NCBI GenBank assembly: GCA_030248135.1 | Contig: JASANC010003253.1 | Location: forward strand, 1 to 64,000 | DNA length: 64,000 nt | Source of the DNA: Theristus sp. LFF4_11 | Lineage: Eukaryota > Nematoda > Chromadorea > Monhysterida > Xyalidae | Direction of reading: 5' to 3' | In this document: in pieces, positions 32,415 through 44,769 of the stretch | Layout of the letters: every line of letters starts with the position of its first letter | Numbering within the stretch: position 1 is the first letter of the stretch | The notes under the pieces: generated by a model | Databases searched by the model: none | The model's input: the letters and a program-made list of their open reading frames with translations, nothing else | Told to the model about the DNA's origin: nothing | Translations under genes and position numbers: made by a program

Positions 32415-33423
32415 ATGAGGCGACTAGTGATTGTCTTGATGTTGATGTTGATCGGTAAAAGATCCTTGCAAAATGTTTTTGTTGATACACGTTTGCCACC
32501 CAGTAAGATTTTGTCCTGTTTTTAATGCTTTTTTTTGTCCAGTTTTGTCAACGATCGCAGACGCCAACGACAGAAACAAACGTCAAAGGAAGAAACGTCA
32601 TGAACAAAGTCACAACAAGGACGCTTCTAATTCGATTGTGAGTTTACTCTGTAACTCTATTTTTGTACCAGATATTGAAGTTCAACATTTTCACACAAGC
32701 TCATCATGAGATTGGAGTCAGAATCAGATGAGTCGGAATCGGATTTCGACGCGAACGACCACAACGCAGTCGACGAGGACAACGGTGGCATTCCAACATG
32801 GCTGACTGAAGATGGACTGCAGCAAGTCATTAGGGTTTGCTGACCGCCTGCATTCACTTTTGCGCGCAACACTAAAAAACCTAACTACTGTTGAGTGGTG
32901 GCTGAGAAAATGTCTCAAAAAAGAAAACGAATGATTCAGCGTGATGGAGGGGACGCACAATGCATCAGTCGACTTGGTGTGTTTCCAGAGAACTTGAGCA
33001 ATGTCGACGATTCCTTGTTTCGCACGATTCAAGAAGGTCATTTGTTCTTCAGCTGTTTTATTAATATTTTTCGTGACTTTCATTTTTTTCACTTTTGATT
33101 TATTAAAAAAATGCAGCCTCCAATAAAGATCGACCGCCGCACGAGTGTGCAAAATGCTGCAGAATCGGTGCTTATGCTGGCAAAAAATATCGGCACAAGG
33201 TTTTTAGACACTATTTGTGGTTGAAAGAGAGTTCGAATGATGTTCAGCGTTCACGATTGTATTGTTGTTGCAGCATCGCTGTCCATATTTGGAGTGTCGC
33301 CGTTTATTTATGATGTTTTATCGCAAATACAAACGCCACATCAAACATCCATACACGTGCGGTTTCGCCTTCGTCAAATGCTGCGAACGCCAACATTTCA
33401 AGTTGGTTTCAAAACGAAATTGA
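32415..33423 (+). CDS. Secreted Cys-rich protein of unknown family
   Basis: Six predicted exons, 32415-32454, 32543-32637, 32700-32834, 32940-33036, 33117-33199 and 33274-33423, join in phase to 199 residues. Residues 1-21 (MRRLVIVLMLMLIVLSTIADA) form a strong signal peptide, split by intron 1 so that only the splice restores it. Next comes a basic KRQRKKR stretch that fits a furin-like cleavage site, then an acidic Ser/Asp/Glu region (ESESDESESD). The C-terminal half has nine Cys, including ECAKCC, HRCPYLEC, YTC and VKCC, among many Lys/Arg/His. The layout (signal, dibasic site, acidic part, basic Cys-rich end) resembles a processed secreted factor, but I recognise no family. Exon 3 and 4 acceptors are less certain. 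Confidence 0.6.
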
Positions 33424-34285
33424 AAACGTTTTTAAAATGAGTCAAAGACTGAATCAAACTTTCAGGGAACACTATCAACAGCGATAAGCAAACACAACCA
33501 ACAACAGGGCTCAAAACTGAACCAGCTATTGTTTCTTTGGCATTTTATTAGTTTTCAGAACACACATCATGCGCCTGCGTACACATTATCTGAAACGTTT
33601 TGAATTGTTTAAGTTACGATGGTGGATTTCATCACCTTTTGAAGCAATCTGAGTTGTGTACTTTTGGACCACCCTGTGCCAGATGTTGAACAGCGCTCGT
33701 GTGCGCATGTTACATGACTATGAGCCTAAACTCTCACGGAAGCTTTTGTCATTGAAATTACACAACCATTGTTGTTGTTTTTCGATATATTGCTAAGTTC
33801 AGTTGATTGTCCAACCGCAACAACAATAATAAAAGCAGTGCTTTGATGACGTTATTGGAAACAAATTAGATCGGTCGATCGTATATAATCCTCATGCTTG
33901 AATATGAATTACTGGGAAGAGTGCCAGATGCTGAGTTGAACACGAAGGTGTATCAAGCAGTTTCTAAAAAGCCTCGGGCAGGTGGCTTTGAAACACACGG
34001 ACAACAAACATTCTACCTTAGTTTGACAAACCATCGCGTTCATCTGTGTGCGCAAGATAAAACGAATAAAACGGAAGCAAAATGTATCAACGATTCAGGT
34101 AAGTCAGATTTGCAAAAAAAACATGAAAGTACTTTGAAACAGTGCAACTGCCAGTGTGCCAGCCGAGCACAGAGAGTCGCTGAGTGCGCACGTGTTTGCT
34201 TGAGCAATGAGCAGCAACGGCATGCGTTTGCAGCGATCGCAACGCTGAATTATCCAAATGGTCGGACAGCGCACGACGATGGCGA
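33424..34285. other. Gap with one candidate exon at 33894-34099
   Basis: 33894 opens with ATG (MLEYELLGRVPDAELNTKVY) and stays open for about 68 codons to a good GTAAGT donor after AACGATTCAG. Codon content looks protein-like. No following exon in matching phase was recognised before the RGS gene; it may be a first exon of that gene, or part of another one. A TATATAAT lies just upstream at about 33880. The rest is unremarkable. Confidence 0.35.
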
Positions 34286-35159
34286 ATGATCAGTCGCATG
34301 ACGAACGTGCTGCGAGCGATGCGCACTGCCGACGGCGCCAACTGCGTCACGGACACTGCTGCCCTGGAGAGTGCAGTTGCACACTCGAACGGCACAACGC
34401 CCGAGTCATTCGGTCAGACCGTCACACATCAGCAGTCACGCAGAAAAAGAATGCACAAGTTCGTGCAGATGTACGTCTTTGTGCACCTATCGGTTAAAAA
34501 CCCGTGCACTTAAATGTTTGCAGTTTGAATCAATAAGTGCACGAACATGTGCATCTGCATGTGCATTATTTTTCTGCGTGATCAATTGGTTAAAAAAGAA
34601 TCTCTACAAATAGTTACACAATTGTACAGTGCAGTTGAGATCATGGCCACGAACAACATCAGCCACAACCACGACGACGACGACGATGAAGACGACGAGA
34701 AGACGTTGAATCCGCTGTCAACGGCGTTCAAGCGTTTGATGAACGAGCCACGCGGGCGTCGTGCGTTCACGAAGTATCTCCAGTCGCAGTACGCTGACGA
34801 GAACATTCTGTTCTACTCGGCCTGCGAGGCGGCCGCACGGCAGCGCTCTGACTTTTCGTTTGCGGTACTCGCGCACGAGATCTACACGACGTTCATCGCT
34901 GACGACGCGCCATTGGAGGTACAATAGGCAAGAAACATGCAGCCACAGAACCGCAAACACAAGCAACAAAGCAAGCATTCAGGTGAACATCGACAGCGCA
35001 ATGAAACTGGAAATCGAGCAGCAACTAAAGAAAAAGCCACTGAACAAGAAAGTGTTCAAGCCGGCTATGAGGCACATCTATCTTCTAATGGAGAAAGACG
35101 CGTTCGGTCGATTCCGAAAGACGCCAGAATACGCCGCTTTTCAAGCAGCACAAAAATAG
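34286..35159 (+). CDS. RGS-domain protein 1
   Basis: Regulator of G-protein signalling: the domain speeds GTP hydrolysis by G-alpha subunits. Predicted exons 34286-34412, 34635-34918 and 34983-35159 join in phase to 195 residues. The RGS box begins LMNEPRGRRAFTKYLQSQYA and has the signature DENILFYSACE (usual DENILFWxACE). It continues FAVLAHEIYTTFI and, after the intron, VNIDSAMK...HIYLLMEKDAFGRFRKTPEY, the closing helices. Before it lies a run of Asp and Glu (DDDDDEDDEK). An alternative start is ATG 34643 in exon 2 (150 residues). Bases 34751-34907 are identical to 55338-55494 in RGS protein 2, while the surrounding coding sequence differs. Confidence 0.8.
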
Positions 35160-38100
35160 TAAAGCTGTGTTCGTGGATGATTTTGCACCTGAAAGCGCAC
35201 CACGGCGGATGAATATACTTCAATAACTGACACTAGCAAATTACCCGTGCCTACGAACCGGACTAGAAATGTGTTGGATCTTGATCAGCTGCTTAAACCG
35301 GCTGTTGTTGACTTACACCATATAGCAGTGATCGTTCATTTTTTTAAGCAATTTGCACCTGTCGATGCTTCAACTTTATAAAAATCGCAGCATTTTCAGT
35401 TTTTTTTGAAAGCAATGTATTTTGTCAAGCTACGTGATTTTTCTGATTTTATTGCTGTCGATTATATTCCTGATTCCGTTACCACAGCACTTATAACTGT
35501 GTGGACTGCTTGATTAACGCTGGTTTCACCGTCGATCCAAGCTACACATGTTTTATTTTTTTTAAAATTTGTCAATCGTTTTGACATGATGAACCTGCTT
35601 TTCAATTTAGCATAATTTTCTTTGATCAGCAACACAATGAACACTTGGAACGGTTTTAACTGACTAAAACAAGACAGTTATGAAGCTGATGTGAAACAGA
35701 AGATCATGTGACATCCCAATACTTGAAATTGTGAAAAAATAGTGCAAATGTAAAATTTTGGAAAAAGTGCCATTGTCGCTTAACAGAAGTAATATTTTTG
35801 GCTGACATTCTTACACAACGAATGGGAAGCAAATGGCTGTGGTGCAAGTGTCAGTTCCAGACATTAATGCAGTCGCGAGATCGAAGCATTTTAGAATTGA
35901 CGTTTTTTTATTACCCTGTAGTTTCAACCTTTTACATTGTACCTACGGTTGCTTTACACACACTGCGGCCACCTCTGTAATAAACTGATAATCACTTTCG
36001 ATGCAATCAAAAGAAAACTTTTGAAATAAATAAAAAATTGCGACATTGATGGATCAGCCAGAAGCACATGCACAACTGGACGTCACATTCACGACATCAA
36101 CGCTTACCGAGAAAACAAAATGCGGCTTTCATAGTCAGTCAGTCATTGTGTTTCAAAAAAGTTTTTTTTTGGTAATTATTCGAATCAGTTCGAAAATGTG
36201 AGCGGTTTAAAATGTCGAAATGCATCAGGCGACCAGTGTTGCAATGCTGCATCCAGCGGCAACTTGCACGTGTATTCTCAAGCAATAACAGTTTGCGATT
36301 GCATTTCCTTGTTATTCACCCGAGAATACCCACGCAGTGATGCGCTCGACCGTTCGAATGTCTGAAATTAAAAAAAAGTTTTGGTTTACTACAGTTTATT
36401 CGAACTCGTTTTCTAAACGCATGCTGTCTGAAATTTATTGGGACTATCGGGTATGCGTAAGAGTTTATTCTGAACTACTGTAGACACTATACGGCACTCA
36501 AACTGCGCATTGATTGTGGCTGGCACTCTGGATACAATCGGTAAACAAAAATAGCTTTCGGTTTTTCAGAGAGACTGTTGCCAAAAATTCACTCACGGTT
36601 GCTCGTTCGTGTTCATGTTGTTGTTGTTGTTGATCGGAGGCGTTGACAGATGCAAATACGCAGTTGTCAGATTGTTGGCTTTTTGATGATTATAGATTTA
36701 ATGATCCTGTTGGTAGATGCTAGCTCCAGTGGCTCACGTTTCAACGTCACTCTAAACCCCAGAACCCTAAGGTGTTGAACCGATGCAGCGGAACATTTTG
36801 AAGGATTTCGATACACTGTAACTTACAAAAAACGGAGTCTCAAACGGAATTCGACTGGCAGTTATTACGGTTGTTTGTCCATGGGTCCTAAAACACGTTT
36901 TTACGAAAGATAGTGACAGAAAGCGAACAAGTCTCTCGTCTGTCTACTGTAAACAACTTCAGCGGATTTCTTGAAGCGGCTCAGTGTAGCGCCTCAAATA
37001 TTGATTTACAAGTCTAACGAACCCTGTGAAGCGGAGACCCTACACGGCGCTTTGTGAAGTGCGTATCGGTGACTGAGGGCTGCGCAGCAACCGCAAATAT
37101 ACCGTAAGTACAATACAACCAACGTATCATTTCTCTTTAAAGATATGCCATTCATAATATCAAACAGAAAGCGTGTTTATGCGGTGGTGTATCATGGTGC
37201 GGCTGCTACTAGAAACAAAACGCCGTCTGGTGCGTGTTATGGTGGTTGCTGTTTGAGAGCACACACGCATCATGAACAACGGCATGCGCCGACTGTAATA
37301 GAAGAATGAAATTATCGCCACCGGCACGAACCGCCAGGCAAACGAAACAAACGTTGGCGTTTAGTTGTGTGCCGGTTGATTATCTCCAAGTCACATCAGC
37401 ACCAGGCTTCAAACTCAATCATCTTAACTAAAAACTGTTCGTGCTGATTTATTTCATGCAGCACAACATAAGGGACGCGCAGTACATGCACCGTAACTTC
37501 CTCCCAGAGTCGCAGGATTACATGAAGCATCACTGAACATACTTGCTGTCGTCTTGTTGGTCTTGCAAGACTGCGCCGAATTGTCCAATGCACTCTGCGC
37601 TTGTGCACCGTTCAGCAGCCTTTGATGACGAAACACAGCAGCAAAACGCCAGCGTGCACGAATTAACATTAAACAGCGCTTCAGAAGGTGTCTCTGTCTA
37701 CACGGAGCACAGCTAGACAGGCAATGTGCAATGTCCCGTTTGCTCCTCAATTGACCATGCGACCGAAAGAACTGTGCAACGTTTTTTTCGAATAACGATG
37801 ATGATTTAACAAATTTAGCATTATAATAATCTCCAACTCGTGCGCGATAGACTGCCGGTTTGGCCACCGAGGACTTGCAACCATTCTGTATTGTCGTTAG
37901 CATTACCTAAGAAAATAATGCAAATGAAAATGAGCGTGCTGCCATTATGACGCGTGTGAGCCGGTAGCTGCCACTGCATCGATGTACAACCAGTGGTCTC
38001 CCTGTTTATACTGCGCTTCGTTTTATAAATTATTCCACGCACACAGACTCACTGTCGTACAATGCAAGACCGCAACGATTAATGTAATTTGCGCTTTTAG

Positions 38101-40214
38101 CAGACGGCAAAATGTCGCTTTTTGACGGGCGCTCGCCGAGTGGCGCACGAGACGTTTGCGAGCGCAGTGCCACCAGCGACACACACTGAGAACGCGCATG
38201 CACTTGCGTCTGTATGTCTTCAGTTAATGTGCGCGCCTCTTCTGATCGAGCTGCCTAGCAACGTCGGGTTATGAATTGTAGCATTTCAGTCAACGTCACC
38301 TTTATTTTTGAGTTTGATGACGTCAAAAAATATTGGAGGAGTTTTGAAATGCTGCCCACTGATTGATTCCACACCTACGCTTATGGCTTGTTTAGTTTAC
38401 ATAGTTTTGTTATTTTCTTTTTTGTGCACTGTTGTTACGCAGGTGTAGCAAAACAACATTTTGTTTTGTTTTGGTGCAGTGCTGTGCTATCGCAGTGACG
38501 ATGCAGTGACGATGCACGGGAAGTCTTGCGCTTCAACGGAGAAAACTGCAATGAAAATTAGGGAATCCAATTTCAAAGAGCACTTATATTGTAAAACAAT
38601 AACAAAGTACGCGCATGAAATCAGGCAAAAAGTGAAATTAGAAAAATATTATTCAGAAAACTACATTTATCTGTTTGATTTTATCATCTGGTTTGAACTC
38701 CGGAAACCAATAATGAAGTGCGTAGAACAGAAGACCGATATTGGTGATGATTATGAAATTATGGAATGTTGGTAGCAAAAGTGTTCGGTTGCAGCGACTG
38801 TTTCGATATGTGGCGTTATTTGGCAGAGTGGCAGATGGCCTTGTGGAACGTTGGTAGTCGGTGGCATGCATGTCAGCAGCGGTGTGCCACGTACATACCA
38901 TGTAGCTTGTGTGCCGTGTCCCCGGAGGAATTAGCAGCATCAGCGTGCACACGGATGCATTGCTAAACACAAGAAACAGAGGAATCTTCATTATTCGTTT
39001 GTGTGAGCTGTGCCGTGCGTGGGGAGTATAGGGCAAATGTGATTACGTGGCAGACAACACAGAACACGGCGACGGTGTCGCCTGTAAAACTGATGTTGCC
39101 GATGCCGCTGCCACAAAGCCAACCTCCCACATCAGAGGCGCATGCAGCTTGCACAAAGCAAAACACAGCGAATATAATAATAATGATATGTGAATGGGAA
39201 ATTGCACAAGCACACAAACACTGATATGTATGAATTTACAGAAAAGGCTGAGACAATTTTATTATTTAGTTATTATTATTTATTATTAGCATAGCGTCAT
39301 CAGAGATGACCGGCGCAGTGTGTGCGTTTCTTGTATTACGTACAAAAATGCATCATCATTCATTGACAAGCAAAAGCTCTCTCGGAATCAAGTTTACGAC
39401 GACAAAGCATATCGTCCAACTGGGTCCATGTGTTCCATGCAGCTTGTTCACTGCAGTCGGCAATCTTATTACCCGGTATTAAAACAGCAACAGAAACTCT
39501 AACGGAGAAAACAATAATTAATAATACAGACTGACGGAGGCTTTTGTTATACGAGAAGCGTAATGTATGCATGTTTGTTGCAGAGCGCACACACGCTGCC
39601 TTTTGTCTGATTCCTGCTTTTGCGCAGACGTACAAAGCTTATTTAGAAAGTCAGCAGTTTCATAGACTTCTGCGAGTTCAACTAATGACCGATGTCAGAA
39701 TAATCAGAGCTCGGATGGCGTAAAATTTGATTTAATGAACTTTTGCATTCTATTCATAGAAACGTATTTTCTTTGATCTGATCCGTGAGACTCATCAAAA
39801 AAACGGGATCAAGAGTTCTCCAGAACATGAACCACTGTTAACCACAAATATTGTGTTTGCTCATTCCGGGTGCCCGAACCAACAGCACTACGAAATGATT
39901 GACACCTGCAGAAAATAAACGGAGTTTCAGTGATCGACCTTTTTGTGTTGTTTCTAAGTTGCTGGATGTGCAAGCAAAGTGAAAACGTACGTGCGGTGTG
40001 TTGTATGTGTGTGTGTGGTTGATGTTGTTGTGCACATGCAAGGGCGTGCACAATGTTTACAGTGCAGTTTGCAGTTCTTCAGCACACCGACTTTGTTCGC
40101 TTTTTTATTCGTCACTAAACCACAGTCGCCCACAGTTTATGTTGCGACTTTTTCTTAGAAAAGAGTTGAAAATCATAAAAAAATTCATAATGCCACAAAT
40201 TCTAAAGCTTTTCA
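35160..40214. other. Five-kilobase stretch without a recognised gene
   Basis: Several ORFs of 60-150 codons exist on both strands, the longest on the minus strand at 37903-37454 (149 codons) and on the plus strand at 38461-38775 (104 codons). Neither has family resemblance or convincing splice partners. I saw no members of the main repeat families either, so this is an unusually clean gap that may hold regulatory DNA, a long untranslated region or lineage-specific genes I cannot recognise. 38490-38515 holds a small repeat of CAGTGACGATG. Confidence 0.35.
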
Positions 40215-40840
40215 ATGTTTTCAATTGTGGATCTCAAAATGGTTTTCAGGAAAATGTCAAAACGTGCAGCAGCAAAGGCTTTACTGCTACAGGTGTTCAC
40301 TTCTCTGTTGAGAACAATTTTGTTGGTGGCATGTGCATTTTGTGTATCACAACTGTTTTTCTGCGATAAACTTGTGCGATATTTTTTAAAAACAACCAAC
40401 GAACACTTGCTATTTACTGGAACTGGAGACAAAGAGACAGATGAGCAGTATGATCGAATGGTCAACAAATACCAGCCACCAACTTCAAACCTGGTGCCAC
40501 TGTTTGTCATGTCGGTGGCGTTTCAACTATACTTCAAGTCAGTTTTGCTTTGTTCCTGCTGGTGTGATTTTTTCTTGATGTGAACTACTTTTAAAATTAT
40601 TAGATTGTATATTGTACCGATCTTTGCAGTGAACTGTCGACAGAATTTAAATCAACTGAAAAAGTGGCTGGTATAGTAGAACTGCTGAGAAAACTGGCCG
40701 TTCCGCTTGCCGTTGTTCACTCGTTCGTCTGTTTTCAGCCATTCGCAATCAGCGAGAGTCATCCGGCGTTGACCATTTTGAATTGCATTCATTCAGCGAT
40801 TCAGTTTTCGTTGTTCACTGTACTTCTCAATGTTTTTTGA
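40215..40840 (+). CDS. Small multi-pass membrane protein, unknown family
   Basis: Two predicted exons, 40215-40537 and 40630-40840, join in phase (GTCAGT donor, TTTGCAG acceptor) to 177 residues; a second in-frame ATG at 40239 is an alternative start. Four hydrophobic stretches can be seen: LLLQVFTSLLRTILLVACAF, NLVPLFVMSVAFQLYF, LAVPLAVVHSFVCF and ILNCIHSAIQFSLFTVLLNV. A hydrophilic loop (GDKETDEQYDRMVNKYQ) separates the first two. There is no cleavable signal peptide; the N-terminus is basic (RKMSKRAAAK). I recognise no family. Confidence 0.6.
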
Positions 40841-41009
40841 GAGTTCACATTTCTTGGATCACAAATGATTCTTGTATAACTGCAAAAATGTGGAATTAAT
40901 AATTTATTTATTGGAAACATCAAAGTTATCGGCTGAAAATAAAAAAAAGCCTTCAGCGGAGCGTTCTCTTTTCGTATGAACAAAGTGTGACGCTGACAGT
41001 TGAACAGTG

Positions 41010-41290
41010 ACAGGGTTGGCCTGCCTATCGTGCTAAATCAAACCACTGAAGTTGGCGGACGTTGCCTAAACTCACCTAAACCAAAGCTGAATCCTGAAGC
41101 TTTAAAATTTTAAGCTAAACCTAGTCCTGACCTAATATCCTAACCTAAGCCAAGCCTTTTCAAGAAGGAAGATGTCAGAACAATTGCGTTTTTGACAAGT
41201 TTTTATTGTGACCGGAGCGTGTGCATGCGCGCTAGTGGATCATGCCGATGCCGCGTGTGCGTGCGCTTTCGTAATAAAGCTTCAGGCAAA
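41010..41290. repeat. Inverted copy of the LINE target repeat (empty site)
   Basis: Reverse-complement relative of 26760-26878 joined directly to 28243-28410: GTGCATGCGCGCTAGTGGATC, CAATTGCG and the CCTAACCTAAGCCAAGCC segment are all present, with no LINE between them. It gives the pre-insertion structure for the element at 26879-28242. Confidence 0.75.
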
Positions 41291-41299
41291 AACAACCCA

Positions 41300-43199
41300 A
41301 CCAAACAAAAATGTTGATTTTTGTTTAAATCTTTACAAAAGAAAAATTCAAAAAAAATTCTAATATGGTCTGAAAAGCTTATTTTTGGCACAATTTTTCA
41401 AAAGTTCAACAAAAATTTTCTTTGAAATCACCTTGTAAAACCGTCAGCAGTCGATTTTGGACCGTTTTACCGCTTAATTTTAGGGTTGAACAACTTTTGG
41501 ACTGAAGTTTTTGAGCGTCGTCGTACCACGTAAAGCTTGGCTTACCATTTCCTTACTTGGTTTACTTTTTTGCTTGATTTTATTGATGCATTCACCAATT
41601 TCATCCAGTACCGTGGGCAGGGGGGGAGGTGGGGGGAGGGTGCACCCCCCCCAGAACACCAGAGACCGTCTCCGTCGGGTGGGGGGAGGTGGAGGGGCAC
41701 CGTGTTACCCCCCTAAAACCGGGCACCCCCACCCCTCATCGGACCCCGTCGAAAATTTGGCCGACACCACCCACCCCCCCATGAAATTTTGTCTGGCGGA
41801 CACCCCCCAATTTTCTGCACACCCTAAATTTTCTTTCGAAAATCATGATTTTTTGTCTATAAAGTCCATAATATAAGCTGAATATATGATAACTGACCAT
41901 CTTCATTGTAATTTCAAAGATTTTGCAGCAAAATTTACCGTTTTTCCTTCAAAATTTAAGCGAAAAAATATCATGGGGGGTGGGGGGCAGTACCGAAGGC
42001 GAAAGCAAATTTTTGAGGGAGGGGGGGGGTGTGTCGTCACGTGGGGGGTGCCGAAATTTTTTCAGTGGGGGTGTCAGTCATGGTACAGTGACACTCCCCA
42101 GGCGTGGGCCATGGGGGGGTGCACTATTGTAGAAAAATTTCTGGGGGGTAGAGATGTAAAGGTCAAAAAAAAAAAATTTTTAATTTTTTTTTAAAAAAAG
42201 TAAAAAAATGAGCATTTTATTTATTTTTTTTATTAAAAATTTTTGAAATTTTTTCTTTAATGTGCCCTGAAAATGCCGTTTTTGGCATAATTTTTCGAAA
42301 GTTCAACAAAAATTTTCTTTGACTTTACCTTGTCACTTAGTCTTCAACGCTGCAGGTGGTATTCTGGATTGATTTATCGACTGTTTTCAGCCTTGGTGAG
42401 TGATGATCGACTCGCGCATTGAAGTACTTGAGCGTCGCAAAGGCTAGTTCAACAAATTCCGATGTCGCTAAGGTGAGATAGAAGCAGAGAACTCACATTT
42501 ACGCATCGTTTTTCAGGATCTCGAAAGGTCGAAATTGCACTGTCTGCCACTGCAAGCGTAACTTCGTAGGTTGTTCGTTGCTGTTTCGCCTCGTGTCGTC
42601 AGCATGATCACACCGGTTTGTTGTTGAACTTGTTTCCGTGTTATTTGAGGTGAATTGAGAGGCAAAACACGAGACGTGATGTCGTCGGTGGGAAAATGGG
42701 GTCGCCGAAACCAAGTCTGAAATTTTCACCCTCCTCCCATATGAGTGGGGGTCATAAGGTAAGTCGGTGGCTCCTCAGATGGTGATATTCGGACTCCCTG
42801 AAAAATTCTGAACAACTTTCATTTAAAAAAAAATTAAAAAAAAAATTTTTTTAAAGAAAAAAAATAAAAAAAATTTTTTCTTGACATCTCTAGGGGAGGG
42901 TGCACACCCCCACCCACCCATGATATTTTTCGCTTAAATTTTGAAGGAAAAACGCTAAATTTTGCTCTAAAATCTTTGAAATTACAATGCAGAATATCAA
43001 GTTATTGTATATTCAGCTTATATTATGGACTTTTAGAGACAAAAAATCATGATTTCGGCCGGCCAAGTCGGCCAAATTTTCGAGGGGGGGTCCGATGGGG
43101 GGGGGGGGGGTGCCCGGTTTTAGGGGGGGTGGCACGGTGCCCCCCACGCCCCACCCCCCCCCACCTGACGGTCTCTGGTGCTCTGGGGGGGTGTGTACC
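41300..43199. repeat. Nest of C/G-tract and AT-rich elements, part 1
   Basis: In order: an inverted relative of the 950-1232 repeat (41300-41500); a CAGTACCGTGGGC element start at 41608 with C-rich interior; a second CAGTACCG start near 41986; a TAGAGATGT element about 42148-42892 with ACATCTCTA at its far end and the empty CATATG site at 42738-42743; then an inverted C/G-tract remnant to 43199. Insertions interrupt one another, so most pieces are partial. No gene is present. Confidence 0.55.
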
Positions 43200-44768
43200 T
43201 AGAGATGTAAAAAAAAAATCCGGATTTTTTTATTAAAAAAATTAAAAATTTTTTTTTACAAGTTAGGTTTGTTCGAAGCGTCTCGTCGAGCTGAGTTCAG
43301 CTAGACTATTTTCAGAACGATTCGGAAAACTATAAGAGCGAAAATCGTGTTTTATTGAAATTATGTCCATTTCATAGAGGGAAAGTTGCATTTTCAACAG
43401 TAAAACAGGGCAATTTTTCACGTGTACTTGAATATTGAACCGTTCTTAGTGGTTCCTCTTTAGTAAATTACCAAAATTTGACTGTGTTCAAAAATTCATG
43501 TTTGCTGCAGCAAAGTCGGCAATCCCTGTCGACCCGGTCGCCCCCCCCCAAGACACTTACTTTCAGGTTCAACCAGCTATGCTATCTGCCACATGGCAAG
43601 AGCCCACTCTTATCGTATCGAAAACACGTACCATGATTTCGCGAATCACGTTGCGGGCAACTGACAGACGCAAGTTTAACCCGTTAGTTTAGCTCAGCAC
43701 CCAAGTTTTAGCATGTGGCCATGTTATCGGGTATCTGAAAAACGGTCGTGTGATGTGGTATTGACCAACACCTCCGCTCCAATTGTTTAACAATATATCG
43801 CACAACTCCATTGTAGACCTATAACATACGCCAATCAACAAGATATCATGTTCATCTCATGGCCTACCGACTGAAAAACATGTTCTAAGTTGCAACAACA
43901 CGATTTCTGAAAGATACTGTATCACCTCTATTAACCCCCCCAAAATTAAACCCCCCCCAAAAAATAAACCCCCATCCCCTCGACAAGGTTCCAAATAATC
44001 CCCCCCAAAAATAAACCCCCATGGGGGTTTATTAGAAACCTGTTTGAAACACATACCCAGCGAATTCAGTGGCTGAATGCAGTGACATTGGTGAAATTGT
44101 GCTACCAAAGGCCCCAAAGGGATGAGTTAATGGTAATTTCATTACAAAAGGCTGTTACAAAAGGAAATCTCTGTGAAAAGTATAAGTTTGTGCGACTTCC
44201 TTCCTGCCATGGAAGGTATTTTTGCTATTTTGCCCACCCCTAAAAGTGGTTTCCAAATAAACCCCCCCCCCCCCAAAAATAACCCCCCAAAAATAAACCT
44301 TCACCCCCAGAAGTCGTTGAAGAAATAAACCCCCATGGGGGTTTATTAGAGGTAATACGGTATTTCAATTCAGTTAAGTCATTTCAACGCTAAAAATTGA
44401 CCCTAGAAGTCATCCAGATTGACGACATCGTGCCTCGTGTTTTGTCTCTCAATTTCCCTCAAATAACAAACAAGCAACTCACCGGTGCGATGGAACTGAC
44501 GACGACTGACGACACGAGTCGATCATGTCTCACCAAGGCTCAAAAAAAGTCGATAAATCGATCCAGAATACCACCTGCAGAGTTGAAGACTATGTCACAA
44601 AGTAAAGTCGAAGAAAATTTTTGTTGAACTTTCAAAAAATTATGCCAAAAACGGGCATCTACACAACATTGTGCGGAAAATTTTTGAAAAAAACGAAAAA
44701 AATTTCGAAAAATTTAAAAAAATGCTCTTTTTTTACTTAAAAATTTTTTTTTGAAGCTTACATCTCTA
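43200..44768 (+). mobile_element. Rep-B relative with TAGAGATGT ends
   Basis: Opens TAGAGATGTAAAAAAAAAATC and closes GCTTACATCTCTA. The interior matches Rep-B at 1735-2177 and 3702-3960 without the hAT insertion, so it supplies the empty hAT target near 43695. A TA-MITE interrupts it at 43917-44360. The different terminus from the 1654 copy suggests two related subfamilies. Confidence 0.6.
43917..44360 (-). mobile_element. Foldback MITE with TA target duplication, copy 2
   Basis: 444 bases opening CTGTATCACCTCTATTAA and closing GGTTTATTAGAGGTAATACGG, flanked by TA at 43915-43916 and 44361-44362. It is the inverse of 5109-5554. Rep-B copy 1 near 3905-3925 (CTGAAACGATATTTCAATTC) shows the same site without the insert. 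Confidence 0.8.
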
Positions 44769-44769
44769 G

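Noticed and set aside
37454..37903. A 149-codon minus-strand ORF as a gene
   Set aside because: Length alone is not enough: no recognised motif, no acceptor or donor context, and biased Ser/Ala/Arg content that a random GC-moderate stretch can give. It is mentioned only as part of the gap.
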